DNA of 39,083 nt from Tannerellaceae bacterium (GCA_031264865.1 JAISDJ010000081.1:1-39083), one strand, 5' to 3'. Shown: positions 24,429-33,869, counted from the first letter of the stretch. Notes: generated from the sequence alone by a model not told the origin. A program made the numbers and translations.

Positions 24429-25715
24429 ATGTTCAAAAAGTCTTTAACCTTACTATTTGCTTTGTGTCTGGTTCTTTCCGGTTGCAAACAAAAAGAAGAA
24501 AAGGAAAATGTGGAGGATGCTGTGAAAAGCTTACTTCCCAAAGAATCCTTTGTACACGTAAATGGGCCTGATTTAATAACTCCCAACGGGCAAAAACTTC
24601 TGATATGTGGTACGAACTTAGGCAACTGGTTGAATCCGGAAGGATATATGTTCCGGTTTAGCCGGACCAATTCGGCAAGAGCTATCCATGACGCATTTTG
24701 TCAAATGGTTGGTCCTGACTTTGTAGATGAATTTTGGAAACAATATAAAGATAACTATATTACAAAGGCCGATATCCTGTTTCTGAAATCGACGGGTTGC
24801 AATACCATACGTCTTCCTTTTCATTATAAATTGTTTACGGATGAGGATTATTTGGGATTGACGGTTGCTCAAGACGGTTTTCAACGGGTCGATTCATTAG
24901 TTAGTTGGTGCAGGGAAGCCGGTTTATACCTGATTTTAGACATGCACGACGCGCCGGGCGGACAAACGGGCGATAATATAGACGATAGCTACGGATATCC
25001 TTGGTTGTTCGATAGCGAGGCGTCTCAAAAGAAATTTGTGGATATCTGGGTAAAGATTGCCAATTGTTATAAGAACGAACCAGTTATTTTAGGCTATGAA
25101 TTGATAAATGAGCCTATTGCCCCGTACTTTAGTAATGTGGAAGAACTCAACGCTAAACTGGAACCGTTGTATAAACGGACAATCGCTGCTATACGTGAAG
25201 TAGATCCGAATCATGTGATATTGTTAGGTGGTTCACAATGGAACAGTAATTTTAAACCACTTACGCCGGATGCTTCTTTCGACGATAATATAATGTACAC
25301 CTGTCACCGTTATGGAGGCGAAGCCACAGCAGAGGCCATTAAAAGCTTCATCGAGTTTCGAAACAAGGTAAACAGACCCATGTATATGGGAGAAATAGGA
25401 CATAATACCGACCAATGGATGTCTGATTTTTGCGCGGCAATGAAAGAAAACAATATTGGTTGGACATTCTGGCCGTATAAGAAGATGCAAGGTTCTTCTT
25501 TTATATCGGTGCAAGACCCTGATAATTGGGCTTTAGTAACCGCATTTACCGAAGCGTCTCGTGGAACGTACAAGGAAATCCGCGATGTACGTCCGGATCA
25601 GGCTGTTATCAGGAAAGCATTATTGGATTTTATCGAAAATTGCAAATTCGAAAATTGTATCGTAAATGAAAGTTACATTGGTGCATTAGGACTAAATCCC
25701 ACTTTCGCGAGATGA
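24429..25715 (+). CDS. Glycoside hydrolase family 5 lipoprotein
   Basis: The 428-residue protein has lipobox VLSGC (Cys19) and a (beta/alpha)8 GH5 domain. Recognisable elements are GTNLGNWLNPEGY, TIRLPFHYKLF, LILDMHDAPGG, ELINEP with the acid/base Glu228, and YMGEIGHN with the nucleophile Glu322. Family 5 covers cellulases, mannanases, glucan exoglucosidases and more; the GNWLNPEG start is typical of glucan-type members. It is probably anchored to the outer membrane and acts on beta-linked polysaccharide or host or dietary glycan. No SusC/SusD genes lie nearby. It overlaps rarA by 4 bp. Confidence 0.88.
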   Translation: MFKKSLTLLFALCLVLSGCKQKEEKENVEDAVKSLLPKESFVHVNGPDLITPNGQKLLICGTNLGNWLNPEGYMFRFSRTNSARAIHDAFCQMVGPDFVDEFWKQYKDNYITKADILFLKSTGCNTIRLPFHYKLFTDEDYLGLTVAQDGFQRVDSLVSWCREAGLYLILDMHDAPGGQTGDNIDDSYGYPWLFDSEASQKKFVDIWVKIANCYKNEPVILGYELINEPIAPYFSNVEELNAKLEPLYKRTIAAIREVDPNHVILLGGSQWNSNFKPLTPDASFDDNIMYTCHRYGGEATAEAIKSFIEFRNKVNRPMYMGEIGHNTDQWMSDFCAAMKENNIGWTFWPYKKMQGSSFISVQDPDNWALVTAFTEASRGTYKEIRDVRPDQAVIRKALLDFIENCKFENCIVNESYIGALGLNPTFAR

Positions 25716-26986
25716 TGAGCCAGCCTTTAGCAGAAAGGATGCGTCCGAAAACACTGGATGATTACATAGGACAAAAGCACTTGGTGGGCCAAGGAGCGGT
25801 ATTGCGTAAAATGATTGATGCGGGACGGGTTCCTTCTTTTATTTTATGGGGACCTCCGGGAGTAGGGAAGACTACGCTGGCGCAGATTATATCGAATAAG
25901 CTCGAAGCTCCGTTCTATACCCTGAGCGCTATTAGTTCCGGTGTAAAAGACGTAAGGGAAGTGATAGACAAGGCGAAAAGTAACCGCTTTTTTAATACAA
26001 CCTCTCCCATACTGTTTATTGACGAGATTCATCGTTTCAGTAAATCGCAACAGGATTCATTGCTGGGCGCTGTTGAAACGGGAGTCGTTACCTTAATTGG
26101 CGCTACAACGGAAAATCCGTCATTTGAAGTCATTCGCCCACTGTTGTCGCGCTGTCAGGTGTATGTACTGAAGTCGTTGGATAAAGAAGATTTATTGGAG
26201 CTTTTAAATAAGGCTATCAGTGAAGACATCTTATTGAAAGAAAAAGAGATTATTTTAACGGAAATAAACGCCATATTACGTTACTCGGGAGGAGATGCCC
26301 GTAAATTGTTGAATATTCTGGAGCTTGTAACGGGCTCCGAAGAAGGAAATAAATCCATAGAAATAACCGATGAGAAGGTAGTAGAGCGCTTACAGGAAAA
26401 TCCTGCCGCTTATGATAAAGGTGGAGAGATGCATTATGATATTATATCTGCTTTTATCAAGTCGATCAGGGGAAGCGACCCCGATGCTGCTATTTATTGG
26501 TTAGCCCGTATGGTGGCCGGTGGCGAAGACCCTGAGTTTATTGCCCGCCGATTGGTTATTTCAGCGGCTGAAGACATCGGATTGGCAAATCCGAATGCTT
26601 TATTACTGGCGAATGCCTGTTTTGACGCCTTAAAGAAAATTGGGTGGCCCGAAGGACGGATTATTCTGGCAGAAACAACTGTTTATTTAGCCACCTGTCC
26701 GAAAAGTAATTCGGCTTATATGGCTATTGACAGTGCTTTAGAATTGGTAAACAGAACAGGTAATCTGCCCGTACCATTGCATTTAAGGAATGCTCCGACT
26801 AAATTGATGAAAGAACTCGATTACGGAAAAGAGTATAAATACGCTCATAGTTATGAAAACAATTTTGTAAAACAAGATTTTCTGCCGTCCGAGCTTCTGA
26901 GCGAAAGAATATGGATAGGCCAACCCAATCCGGCAGAGCAGAAGCTTATCGATCACATGAAGCGTTTATGGGTAGACAGATATTAG
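25712..26986 (+). CDS. rarA: Replication-associated recombination protein A
   Basis: The 424-residue AAA+ ATPase is of the RarA/MgsA/WHIP family, which acts at stalled forks. Walker A is GPPGVGKTT (47-55), Walker B is LFIDEIHRF (DEIH at 104-107), and sensor 1 is GATTENPSF. The C-terminal tetramerisation domain follows, with ARRLVISAAEDIGLANPNAL and PVPLHLRNAPTKLMKE. Two ATG codons in a row (25712, 25715) leave the start open by one residue. The first overlaps the GH5 stop. Confidence 0.95.
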   Translation: MMSQPLAERMRPKTLDDYIGQKHLVGQGAVLRKMIDAGRVPSFILWGPPGVGKTTLAQIISNKLEAPFYTLSAISSGVKDVREVIDKAKSNRFFNTTSPILFIDEIHRFSKSQQDSLLGAVETGVVTLIGATTENPSFEVIRPLLSRCQVYVLKSLDKEDLLELLNKAISEDILLKEKEIILTEINAILRYSGGDARKLLNILELVTGSEEGNKSIEITDEKVVERLQENPAAYDKGGEMHYDIISAFIKSIRGSDPDAAIYWLARMVAGGEDPEFIARRLVISAAEDIGLANPNALLLANACFDALKKIGWPEGRIILAETTVYLATCPKSNSAYMAIDSALELVNRTGNLPVPLHLRNAPTKLMKELDYGKEYKYAHSYENNFVKQDFLPSELLSERIWIGQPNPAEQKLIDHMKRLWVDRY

Positions 26987-27034
26987 ATATTAAATAGTAG
27001 AATATTATATATTAACTTATTAAAAGATATAGGT

Positions 27035-28102
27035 ATGAAGAAGCATAATTTTTCTGCAGGACCTTCTATTTTAAGCGAGTTTACGATAAAAAACACCGCT
27101 GCCGCAGTAGAGAATTTCGCAGGTATGGGATTATCAATCCTTGAAATATCTCACCGAAGTAAAGAATTTGTTGCCGTATCCGACGAAGCCCGTGCTATGA
27201 TAAAGACATTGTTGGATGTACCCTCTGGCTATGAAGTTGTATTTTTAGGAGGGGGAGCCAGCCTTCAGTTCTGTATGGTTCCTTATAATTTGTTAGCGAA
27301 AAAAGCCGCTTATCTGGATACAGGTACCTGGGCCTCAAATGCCATTAAAGAAGCGAAATTATTTGGCGAAGTAGACGTCGTTGCCTCTTCCAAAGAAGCG
27401 AATTACACGTATATACCTAAAGGGTATACGATACCGGAAGACGTAGATTATTTCCATTTCACATCCAACAATACGATCTACGGTACGGAAATACGGTATG
27501 ATCCTGTCGTAAAGGTACGTATGGCTTGCGATATGTCGTCGGATATATTTTCACGTCCGGTAGACGTCTCTAAATATGATATAATCTATGCCGGCGCACA
27601 AAAGAATTTAGCTCCGGCAGGCGTAACGCTGATCATTGTGCGTGAAGAAGCTTTAGGACATGTAGAACGTGCTATTCCTACCATGCTCGACTATCGGACA
27701 CATATTAAAAAAGAATCTATGTTCAATACCCCGCCCGTACTTCCGATCTATTCCGCTCTGCAAACCTTGAAATGGTATAAAGAGCAAGGTGGTGTGGAAG
27801 CAATAGAAAAGATGAACCTGGACAAGGCGGCTATCTTATATGATGAAATAGACCGCAACAAGCTGTTCAGAGGAACAGTAGCTATTGAAGACCGTTCTAT
27901 TATGAACGTTTGCTTCATTATGAATGATGAATACAAAGAACTGGAAGCTGATTTTGCCTCTTTTGCCGCTGCAGCCGGAATGGTAGGTATAAAAGGTCAT
28001 CGTTCGGTAGGTGGATTCCGTGCTTCCTTATATAATGCGATGCCGAAAAGTAGTGTAGAGGCGTTGATTACCTGCATGAAAGAATTTGAAAAACAGCATT
28101 GA
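27035..28102 (+). CDS. serC: Phosphoserine aminotransferase
   Basis: The 355-residue protein is of the PLP class V aminotransferase fold. It starts [12 protein letters not shown], as is usual for SerC, and has the phosphate-binding GGGASLQF (about 72-79). The PLP lysine is Lys190 in [12 protein letters not shown] and [12 protein letters not shown] lies near the end. It converts 3-phosphohydroxypyruvate to phosphoserine. It lies 48 bp after rarA and 1 bp before serA. Confidence 0.96.
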   Translation: MKKHNFSAGPSILSEFTIKNTAAAVENFAGMGLSILEISHRSKEFVAVSDEARAMIKTLLDVPSGYEVVFLGGGASLQFCMVPYNLLAKKAAYLDTGTWASNAIKEAKLFGEVDVVASSKEANYTYIPKGYTIPEDVDYFHFTSNNTIYGTEIRYDPVVKVRMACDMSSDIFSRPVDVSKYDIIYAGAQKNLAPAGVTLIIVREEALGHVERAIPTMLDYRTHIKKESMFNTPPVLPIYSALQTLKWYKEQGGVEAIEKMNLDKAAILYDEIDRNKLFRGTVAIEDRSIMNVCFIMNDEYKELEADFASFAAAAGMVGIKGHRSVGGFRASLYNAMPKSSVEALITCMKEFEKQH

Positions 28103-28103
28103 T

Positions 28104-29024
28104 ATGGCAAAGATATTGGTAGCAACAGATAAACCTTTCGCAGCGATAGCTGTGAAAGGCATCCGCGAAGTGGCAGAAAGCGCCGGCATGGAGCTTGTAT
28201 TATTGGAAAAATATACAGAGAAGTCTCAATTGCTGGATGCGGTAAAAGACGTTGACGCGATTATTATTCGCAGTGATATCATTGATAAAGAAGTATTGGA
28301 CGCCGCTAAACAGGTAAAAATAGTTGTTCGTGCAGGTGCAGGATACGATAACGTAGACCTGGATGCTACAACGGCCAACGGGATAGTAGTGATGAACACA
28401 CCAGGGCAAAACTCCAATGCCGTAGCCGAATTGGTATTTGGTATGTTGGTATATGGCGCCCGCAGTTTCTTTAACGGCGCATCGGGTTGGGAACTGAAAG
28501 GTAAGAAACTGGGTATTCTGGCATACGGCAATGTAGGACGTAATGTAGCTCGTATTGCCAAAGGCTTCGATATGGATTTATATGCGTACGATGCCTATAC
28601 GCCGGCGGCTGCAATTGAAAAGGATGGTGTGAAACCAGTTGCTTCCACAAAAGAACTATTTGAAACCTGCCAGATTGTATCGCTTCATATTCCGGCAACA
28701 GCCGAAACAAAGGGTTCAATCAATTTTGAACTGATGAACTCCATGCCGAAAAACGCAATCGTGATCAATACGGCGCGTAAAGAAGTAATAGATGAAGCCG
28801 GATTAACCAAAATGTTTGAAGAACGTCCCGACTTTAAATACATAAGCGATATTAAACCGGCAATCGACGCCGAATTTGCTGCTAAGTATGCCGACCGCTA
28901 TTTCTCCACTCCCAAGAAAATGGGCGCACAAACAGCCGAAGCAAACATCAACGCCGGCATCGCCGCCGCCAGACAAATCGTAGATTTTATTCAAAACGGA
29001 AACGAACAGTTCCGTGTCAATTAA
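28104..29024 (+). CDS. serA: Short D-3-phosphoglycerate dehydrogenase (lysine type)
   Basis: The 306-residue protein consists of only the substrate- and NAD-binding domains, with no ACT or ASB regulatory domain, so the usual serine feedback site is missing. Substrate-binding elements RAGAGYDNVDLDA and NTPGQNSNAVAEL are present; the NAD loop is AYGNVGRNVA and the catalytic arginine is Arg225 in NTARKEV. Where most PGDHs have the catalytic His (TPHIGA), this protein reads TPKKMGA, with Lys271 in that place, the subtype described as type IIIK. ATG at 28104 is preferred over the in-frame ATG at 28086, which lies inside serC. Confidence 0.93.
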   Translation: MAKILVATDKPFAAIAVKGIREVAESAGMELVLLEKYTEKSQLLDAVKDVDAIIIRSDIIDKEVLDAAKQVKIVVRAGAGYDNVDLDATTANGIVVMNTPGQNSNAVAELVFGMLVYGARSFFNGASGWELKGKKLGILAYGNVGRNVARIAKGFDMDLYAYDAYTPAAAIEKDGVKPVASTKELFETCQIVSLHIPATAETKGSINFELMNSMPKNAIVINTARKEVIDEAGLTKMFEERPDFKYISDIKPAIDAEFAAKYADRYFSTPKKMGAQTAEANINAGIAAARQIVDFIQNGNEQFRVN

Positions 29025-29036
29025 TTAACAGCCAAT

Positions 29037-30281
29037 ATGAAAATAAAACCTTTCAAAGGATTACGCCCGCCAAAGAATCTGGTTGAACAAGTAGCTTCAC
29101 GTCCTTATGACGTATTAAATTCGGAAGAGGCGAGGGGAGAAGCCGGTGATAATGAGAAATCGCTTTATCACATTATCAAACCGGAGATAGATTTTCCGGT
29201 CGGAATTGACGAACATAATCCGAAAGTATATGAAAAAGCAGCCGAGAATTTCCAAAAGTTCCAGGATAAAGGTTGGTTAGTACCAGACAACAAAGAATCT
29301 TATTATGTCTATGCCCAAACCATGAATGGCCGTACACAATACGGTTTGGTGGTTTGTGCTTACGTAGATGATTATATGACGGGCAAAATCAAAAAGCATG
29401 AACTTACCCGTCGCGATAAGGAAGAAGACCGGATGAAGCATGTACGTATAAATAATGCAAACATTGAACCTGTATTCTTTGCCTACCCCGATAATCCGGA
29501 ATTAGACGCTATGGTAAAGAAATATACGGAAAAAATGCCGGAATACGATTTTGTAGCCGAGCTGGATGGTTTCGGACATACTTTCTGGTTGATTGACGAT
29601 GATAAGGATATTTTCCGTATCACAGAAATTTTCTCTCAAATACCGGCCTTATATATTGCCGACGGACATCATCGTTCGGCTGCCGCAGCACTGGTAGGAG
29701 CAGAAAAAGCCAAACAAAATCCGAACCATAAAGGCGATGAAGAATACAATTACTTCATGGCTGTTTGCTTTCCGGCCAATCAATTAACAATTATTGATTA
29801 CAACCGGGTGGTAAAGGATTTGAACGGTCTGTCTGAAACTGAATTTCTGGATAAGCTCACGAAACACTTTATCGTAGAAGAAAAAGGAACAGACATCTAT
29901 AAACCGGACGCTCTGCATAACTTCTCGCTTTATTTGAACGGTAAATGGTATTCGCTAACTGCTAAACCGGGAACCTACAACGATAACGACCCGATTGGCG
30001 TACTGGATGTGACCATTTCTTCCAACCTGATACTAAACGAAATATTGGGAATTAAAGATTTACGCTCGGATAAACGCATTGACTTTGTGGGCGGTATCCG
30101 CGGGCTGGGAGAGCTGAAGCGTCGGGTAGACAGTGACGAAATGAAGGTAGCTTTGGCGTTATATCCCGTATCTATGAAGCAATTGATAGATATCGCCGAT
30201 ACCGGAAACATCATGCCTCCGAAAACAACCTGGTTTGAGCCTAAATTACGTTCGGGTTTGGTAATCCATAAACTGAGTTGA
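29037..30281 (+). CDS. DUF1015-family protein
   Basis: The 414-residue protein belongs to DUF1015. Hallmarks are IKPFKGLRPP at the start, ASRPYDV, LYHIIKPEIDFP and the invariant central ADGHHRSAAA. No catalytic role is established. The family is often found beside serine-biosynthesis genes in Bacteroidetes, as here (12 bp after serA), suggesting a link to phosphoserine or nucleotide-linked metabolism; this is inference from context. No signal peptide is present. Confidence 0.9.
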   Translation: MKIKPFKGLRPPKNLVEQVASRPYDVLNSEEARGEAGDNEKSLYHIIKPEIDFPVGIDEHNPKVYEKAAENFQKFQDKGWLVPDNKESYYVYAQTMNGRTQYGLVVCAYVDDYMTGKIKKHELTRRDKEEDRMKHVRINNANIEPVFFAYPDNPELDAMVKKYTEKMPEYDFVAELDGFGHTFWLIDDDKDIFRITEIFSQIPALYIADGHHRSAAAALVGAEKAKQNPNHKGDEEYNYFMAVCFPANQLTIIDYNRVVKDLNGLSETEFLDKLTKHFIVEEKGTDIYKPDALHNFSLYLNGKWYSLTAKPGTYNDNDPIGVLDVTISSNLILNEILGIKDLRSDKRIDFVGGIRGLGELKRRVDSDEMKVALALYPVSMKQLIDIADTGNIMPPKTTWFEPKLRSGLVIHKLS

Positions 30282-30931
30282 TGAAAATAAAAAATATCGT
30301 ATTTGACTTAGGAGGGGTACTTATTGACTTAGATGGTAAGGAGTCCATTCGCCGGTTTAAAGAGATAGGAATTGCTGATGCCGGCGAATGGCTCGACCCT
30401 TATGAACAAAAAGGCATTTTTCTTGAATTGGAAAATGGGAAAGCCGATGTAGCTACATTCTGTAATCAACTCTGTACATATGCCAGAAGAGAGTTGTCTT
30501 TGGAAGAAATAACATGGGCCTGGTTAGGTTTTATTGTGAATGTTCCACAATATAAATTGGATTATTTGCTGAAATTACGCGAAAAATATAAGGTTTACCT
30601 GCTAAGCAACACCAATCCGATTATCCAGGAACAATGGGCACGTACAAACAAATTTTCAGAAGCCTGCCGCCCGATAAATGATTATTTCGATAAAATGTAC
30701 ACCTCGTATGAAATCGGCATTACGAAACCCAACAGGGGAATTTTTGAATACATGCTCAAAGACAGCGGAATGAACCCCTCGGAAACCTTATTTATCGACG
30801 ACGGCGCCAGGAACATAGAAGTAGGAATCTCCTTCGGCATGCAAACCTATCAGCCTCAGAACGGAGAAGACTGGAGAGAAGCCATTAATGATATAATTAC
30901 ACAATCCCAAAGAAGAGTAGGTACAGAATAA
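30281..30931 (+). CDS. HAD-family hydrolase (subfamily IA)
   Basis: The 216-residue protein has HAD motif I FDLGGVLID, motif II LLSNTN, the motif III lysine in GITKPN and motif IV LFIDDGARN. The helical cap between motifs I and II makes it subfamily IA. The first position of motif I has the nucleophile Asp; the second is Gly, as in many YihX/epoxide-hydrolase-N-like members. The start ATG overlaps the DUF1015 stop (TGATG), so translation is coupled. Bacteroidales lack an obvious SerB in this operon, so a phosphoserine phosphatase role is possible but not shown. Confidence 0.88.
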   Translation: MKIKNIVFDLGGVLIDLDGKESIRRFKEIGIADAGEWLDPYEQKGIFLELENGKADVATFCNQLCTYARRELSLEEITWAWLGFIVNVPQYKLDYLLKLREKYKVYLLSNTNPIIQEQWARTNKFSEACRPINDYFDKMYTSYEIGITKPNRGIFEYMLKDSGMNPSETLFIDDGARNIEVGISFGMQTYQPQNGEDWREAINDIITQSQRRVGTE

Positions 30932-31027
30932 CATTGTACACGTTTTTATTTGTATATAGTTGATAATCAATACGCCTTGTCCACGCTTTATTTGGAGGAA
31001 TAGCGCTATGTGTAAATTTTATTACTT

Positions 31028-31035
31028 TATTTTTG
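31028..31035 (+). promoter_or_regulatory. -7 element of the small lipoprotein genes
   Basis: TATTTTTG matches TAnnTTTG and lies 68 bp upstream of the first lipoprotein ATG; no -33 box is clear. Confidence 0.35.
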
Positions 31036-31103
31036 CCCAAAAATGCAGCTTTTTCGGCTGTACATACATCATTCTCACATAAACTAATATTAAAATATAC
31101 GAT

Positions 31104-31496
31104 ATGAAAAAAGAATTTATGACCATCATTGCTTTGATTTTCTGCTTATTTGCATGTGGTGATGATAAGGACTCGCAAAAACCTGATGAAATCAAAGAAG
31201 AAGCATTTTTTAAAACAGAAAAAACTTTTAAATTAACTTCCCATTGTGGAACATTAGAGTATCAAAAAAGGCTTGGTAAAGATTTTGAAAACGGTTTCAA
31301 TGCGTTAAAAGAAACGTTTACTTTTGAAAAAGATATGCCGGTTCAATTTGACACTTTATTTGTTGATTTTAAACATGATGAAAGAATTTTTATTGGTATA
31401 GCCCACAGAGATGAAAGAGGAGTATCTCTTGTTTCTACAGGGAAGATCATTGATTCAAAAGGAAATTTATTCATCTGGTTTCATTGTGACGATTAA
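31104..31496 (+). CDS. Small lipoprotein of unknown function
   Basis: The 130-residue protein has lipobox LFAC (Cys18) followed by GDDKD, the acidic start typical of exported Bacteroidetes lipoproteins. The mature part is beta-rich with Cys near residue 48 and a final WFHCDD, so one disulfide is possible. I recognise no domain. A second small lipoprotein gene follows after 45 bp. Confidence 0.72.
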   Translation: MKKEFMTIIALIFCLFACGDDKDSQKPDEIKEEAFFKTEKTFKLTSHCGTLEYQKRLGKDFENGFNALKETFTFEKDMPVQFDTLFVDFKHDERIFIGIAHRDERGVSLVSTGKIIDSKGNLFIWFHCDD

Positions 31497-31541
31497 TAAA
31501 GTAATTTACAGAGTATATTCTCTCTTATCAATAATTAAAAT

Positions 31542-31976
31542 ATGAATAAGTATGTATTGGTTTTATTGCTTTTGTCTTCTATCATATCATCTTGTTCGGA
31601 TGACAATGATAACTCAGGCGAAAAGGCCTTATCTGCGGAAGTCTACGTTATAGGGAGTCATCCTTGTGGAGAAACCTTTTTAGAAAGAGACTCTATTGTA
31701 TCGGATTTCTATTATCTGGTAACTTCCAATCTGAAAGACACACTTGTTTCCGGTCAATTTCCGGAGGGGATATTTCATATTCCAACAGATTATTTTAGAA
31801 CAAAAAAAGATGCGGTTGCTTTCTCTGATGAATGTGCAAACACGTATAAATTAAAAATTACGTATAACTATGTAACAGAAGAGAATAAAACAGTTTTGTT
31901 TTGCCCTGCTGTTATAAATTTAGCAACTGATTTTAATAACAATTACCCGGAGATTATAATTGAATCGGCATTTTAA
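31542..31976 (+). CDS. Second small lipoprotein of unknown function
   Basis: The 144-residue protein has lipobox SSC (Cys18) then SDDNDN, again a likely surface-export signal. Three further cysteines (in SHPCGE, DECAN and LFCPA) suggest a folded, disulfide-stabilised domain. It has no clear homology to its neighbour beyond size and type. No function is recognised. Confidence 0.7.
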   Translation: MNKYVLVLLLLSSIISSCSDDNDNSGEKALSAEVYVIGSHPCGETFLERDSIVSDFYYLVTSNLKDTLVSGQFPEGIFHIPTDYFRTKKDAVAFSDECANTYKLKITYNYVTEENKTVLFCPAVINLATDFNNNYPEIIIESAF

Positions 31977-32027
31977 AACAGAAAAGGTTTTAAAATTAAC
32001 GCCCTATGATTTAGCTTCAAAAATTTC

Positions 32028-32057
32028 ATGCCTATCTTTTTTCAAAAAGGTAGGCAT
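32028..32057. terminator. Hairpin between lipoprotein and regulator genes
   Basis: ATGCCTATCTTTTT (32028-32041) pairs with AAAAAGGTAGGCAT (32044-32057) with one T:G pair. The T run lies within the stem, so termination after the lipoprotein gene is only possible. Confidence 0.4.
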
Positions 32058-32131
32058 CTCTTGAAAAAAGGCTTATCAGATCAATCGTAAAAGATGTATC
32101 TATTAGACACTATTGTCATAACCAGGCTCAC

Positions 32132-32169
32132 TTTTTACAAAACAAAGATTTATCTTTGTTTTGTAAAAA
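32132..32169. promoter_or_regulatory. Perfect palindrome over the promoter of the TPR/HTH gene
   Basis: TTTTTACAAAACAAAGAT (32132-32149) is repeated exactly inverted at 32152-32169, spaced by TT. The right half contains TATCTTTG (32151-32158), a match to the -7 consensus, and the palindrome ends 11 bp before the ATG. It may be an operator, for example for autoregulation, or an mRNA 5' hairpin that limits ribosome access. Confidence 0.7.
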
Positions 32170-32180
32170 AAGAACAGACG

Positions 32181-33869
32181 ATGAAATCATTAAAGGATCT
32201 TATTATACTCTTGATATTGCTAAATGGATGCTCTTTTAATACGTCTATTTATCGTCAAATAGAAGAAGCTGAAAAGAATGTAAACAGTTCTCCCAAAACG
32301 GCTGCAAGTATTATCGATTCATTGAACGTTGATTATAACCAATTAAATAAAGAATGGCAGTCGAGGTTGGTATTATTAAAATGCAGCATTGCTTATAAGA
32401 CGAAGGCTGAGTATCCGTTGCTGAACGAGATAATGAATACAAAAGAATGGTTTGAAAAAAAAGGCCTGCTTACTAAAGCGGTACAGACAAGTTTATTCCT
32501 AGCTATTTGTCTGGAAAATGAAAATAATGATGAAGCGGCCCATAGAGAATACATAGATGCGCTTATTAAAGCAGAACAAAACAACGATTTTAATGAAGCT
32601 GGTTATCTGTCTAGTCATTTAGGCGATTTTTATAATTCGGAGAATGACCCGAATGCCGCACTGCAAAAATATGATCAGGCGTCCCGCTATTTTCTTTTAG
32701 CGGATAATAAACGTAGTCTTGGCTATGCTTTACGAGATATAGGCCGTACCTATTGTATGATTGATTCGGTTGGCAGGGCGTTCGAATATATGCAAAGGGC
32801 CGACTTCGTTGCGGATTGTATTAGTGATAAAAGATTAAAATCTTCCGTCCGGAATGGATTGGGAAACATCGCTTTGCGTGAAGGAAACTATGAGAATGCC
32901 ATAATGTATCTTGAAGATGCCGTACGAATTGATTCAACCGGTTATATACCTGATATGTTAGCTATTAGTAATATTCATATTACAAGCGGCGAATACGGTA
33001 AAGCTAAATTATTGCTGGATACGTTGCTCACCGATGAATTGCCTGAAGAATATAAGAAGGGTATCTATTATAATTATTACCTGATCAATACATTGGAAAA
33101 CAATAGTGAAGAAGCCTTACGCTACTTTGAAGATTTTTTTGATCTTTTTGAAAAAGAGTTGAATTCGCGGGCGGATGCAAACTATATTGAGATTGAAAAA
33201 AAGTACAATCATTACTTTATGGTTTCGGAGATACAGGAATTAACAATAAAAAACCAACAGTTTCTGATAGTTATGATTATACTGATACTGATAGTCCTTT
33301 TTACGATTGCGGTTTTTCAGTACATACACTTTAAAAACAGGAAAAAAATATTCTTTCAGGAAGAACAATTGAAAGATACCCGTATCACAATAGTAAATCT
33401 ATCCTATGAGTTGGAAAAAAAGAACAATGACTTAAGCAGGGCCATAGGGGAAGAATATCAAAAAAAAGAAGATGAAATAAAGGCACTTAAGGGCAAAATA
33501 GTTGAGATTAAAACGAACTTAATTAATCATTCACCAGTAAAAAAAGACCTTTTAAAAAAGATAAATAGTAACAAGTATTTATCAAAAATAATTATTACAG
33601 ACAAGTTATGGTCTAAAGTTGAAACAGAAATTGATACTTTTTCGCCAAACTTTCAGTTATATCTAAAAAGGGAATATCCCTCATTAACAGAACAAGAGAT
33701 TCAATATTGCTGCCTTTGCCTCTATGGTTTTGATTCTAATCAGGAAGCAATGCTAATCGGCATCAGCCCGGAATCCATACGAAAAAGGCGGACAAGAATA
33801 AGAGAAAAAATGAATATATCACTTATTAATTCTAATCTTCATATCTATCTCATAAATCACCTGTTTTAA
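32181..33869 (+). CDS. TPR/transmembrane/HTH lipoprotein-type regulator
   Basis: The 562-residue protein starts with lipobox LLNGC (Cys17). About six tetratricopeptide-like repeats follow (about 20-340), then one transmembrane helix (about 359-380), a coiled coil (about 390-470) and a C-terminal LuxR-like helix-turn-helix: LTEQEIQYCCLCLYGF with the recognition helix ISPESIRKRRTRIREKM. Bacteroidetes have many such one-protein sensors with an external TPR part and a cytoplasmic DNA-binding end. ATG at 32181 is chosen because the upstream extension lacks a signal and crosses the promoter palindrome. The last 20 bp overlap the end of convergent galE. Confidence 0.85.
   Translation: MKSLKDLIILLILLNGCSFNTSIYRQIEEAEKNVNSSPKTAASIIDSLNVDYNQLNKEWQSRLVLLKCSIAYKTKAEYPLLNEIMNTKEWFEKKGLLTKAVQTSLFLAICLENENNDEAAHREYIDALIKAEQNNDFNEAGYLSSHLGDFYNSENDPNAALQKYDQASRYFLLADNKRSLGYALRDIGRTYCMIDSVGRAFEYMQRADFVADCISDKRLKSSVRNGLGNIALREGNYENAIMYLEDAVRIDSTGYIPDMLAISNIHITSGEYGKAKLLLDTLLTDELPEEYKKGIYYNYYLINTLENNSEEALRYFEDFFDLFEKELNSRADANYIEIEKKYNHYFMVSEIQELTIKNQQFLIVMIILILIVLFTIAVFQYIHFKNRKKIFFQEEQLKDTRITIVNLSYELEKKNNDLSRAIGEEYQKKEDEIKALKGKIVEIKTNLINHSPVKKDLLKKINSNKYLSKIIITDKLWSKVETEIDTFSPNFQLYLKREYPSLTEQEIQYCCLCLYGFDSNQEAMLIGISPESIRKRRTRIREKMNISLINSNLHIYLINHLF

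Noticed and set aside
32094-32180. Upstream start for the TPR/HTH regulator
   Set aside because: The extension passes through the promoter palindrome and would bury the lipoprotein signal; ATG at 32181 fits better.
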